A program made the position numbers and the translations under genes. A stretch of 64,000 nucleotides of DNA from assembly GCA_012064415.1 (NCBI GenBank), contig SSNU01001268.1:186001-250000 (forward strand), written 5' to 3'. The notes below the pieces were generated by a model. It searched no databases. It was given only the letters and a program-made list of their open reading frames with translations, and had not been told where the DNA came from. The stretch comes from Gyrodactylus bullatarudis. Taxonomy: Eukaryota > Platyhelminthes > Monogenea > Gyrodactylidea > Gyrodactylidae. Shown piece after piece: positions 63,984 to 64,000 of this stretch. The stretch's first letter is position 1. Every line of letters starts with the position of its first letter.

Positions 63984-64000
63984 AACAACTTTATTATTAG

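Overview
Organism. The window is AT-rich eukaryotic nuclear DNA. It holds metazoan genes (TRP channel, two-pore K+ channel, multi-Kunitz protein, torsin, CNOT7/8-type deadenylase, DHX8, FIS1, GNPNAT1, PDE12-like) and many transposon remnants. Its most distinctive trait is intron size: at least fifteen introns in seven genes are only 24-37 nt, yet other introns in the same genes reach 7-17 kb. Introns of about 25-30 nt are recorded for dicyemids and for some other reduced parasitic animals. An orthonectid- or dicyemid-like ('mesozoan') animal is therefore my working guess, but the species is not determined.

Layout. 1-4.0 kb: unannotated DNA, then a 5'-truncated, nonsense-mutated Penelope-like element (RT plus GIY-YIG). 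5.9-15.3 kb, minus strand: one gene encoding at least six Kunitz domains on symmetric phase-1 exons, with long introns full of repeats, including a hammerhead-ribozyme element. 15.5-16.0 kb, plus: FIS1. 16-21.5 kb: repeats, including a 1.2-kb palindrome. 21.5-21.9 kb: a small two-exon gene with a helix-turn-helix-like C-terminus. 22.3-44.2 kb, plus: a three-exon ankyrin/TRPM-like channel gene whose first intron is 16.7 kb. That intron contains an opposite-strand small gene, a miniature LTR retrotransposon, a second hammerhead element and several inverted-repeat elements.

44.4-62.2 kb is gene-dense. In order: a secreted Cys-rich protein (+), GNPNAT1 (-), an unknown helical protein (+), a K2P channel (-), a CNOT7/8-type deadenylase (+), DHX8/Prp22 (-, eight exons), torsin (+) and a coiled-coil protein (+) whose 3-kb intron carries a foldback element. 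The window ends in the C-terminal half of a PDE12-like phosphodiesterase (-).

Arrangement. Four gene pairs are divergent with only about 100-160 bp between start codons (Kunitz/FIS1, GNPNAT1/unknown, K2P/CNOT7, DHX8/torsin), which suggests shared bidirectional promoters. Gene pairs that converge are separated by tens to hundreds of bases, or 1.4 kb in one case. The genes do not form a pathway. They are housekeeping RNA functions (DHX8, deadenylase, perhaps PDE12), organelle functions (FIS1, torsin, GNPNAT1) and membrane or secreted proteins. Splice sites were placed by eye from GT/AG signals, reading frame and protein similarity, and no transcript data were available.
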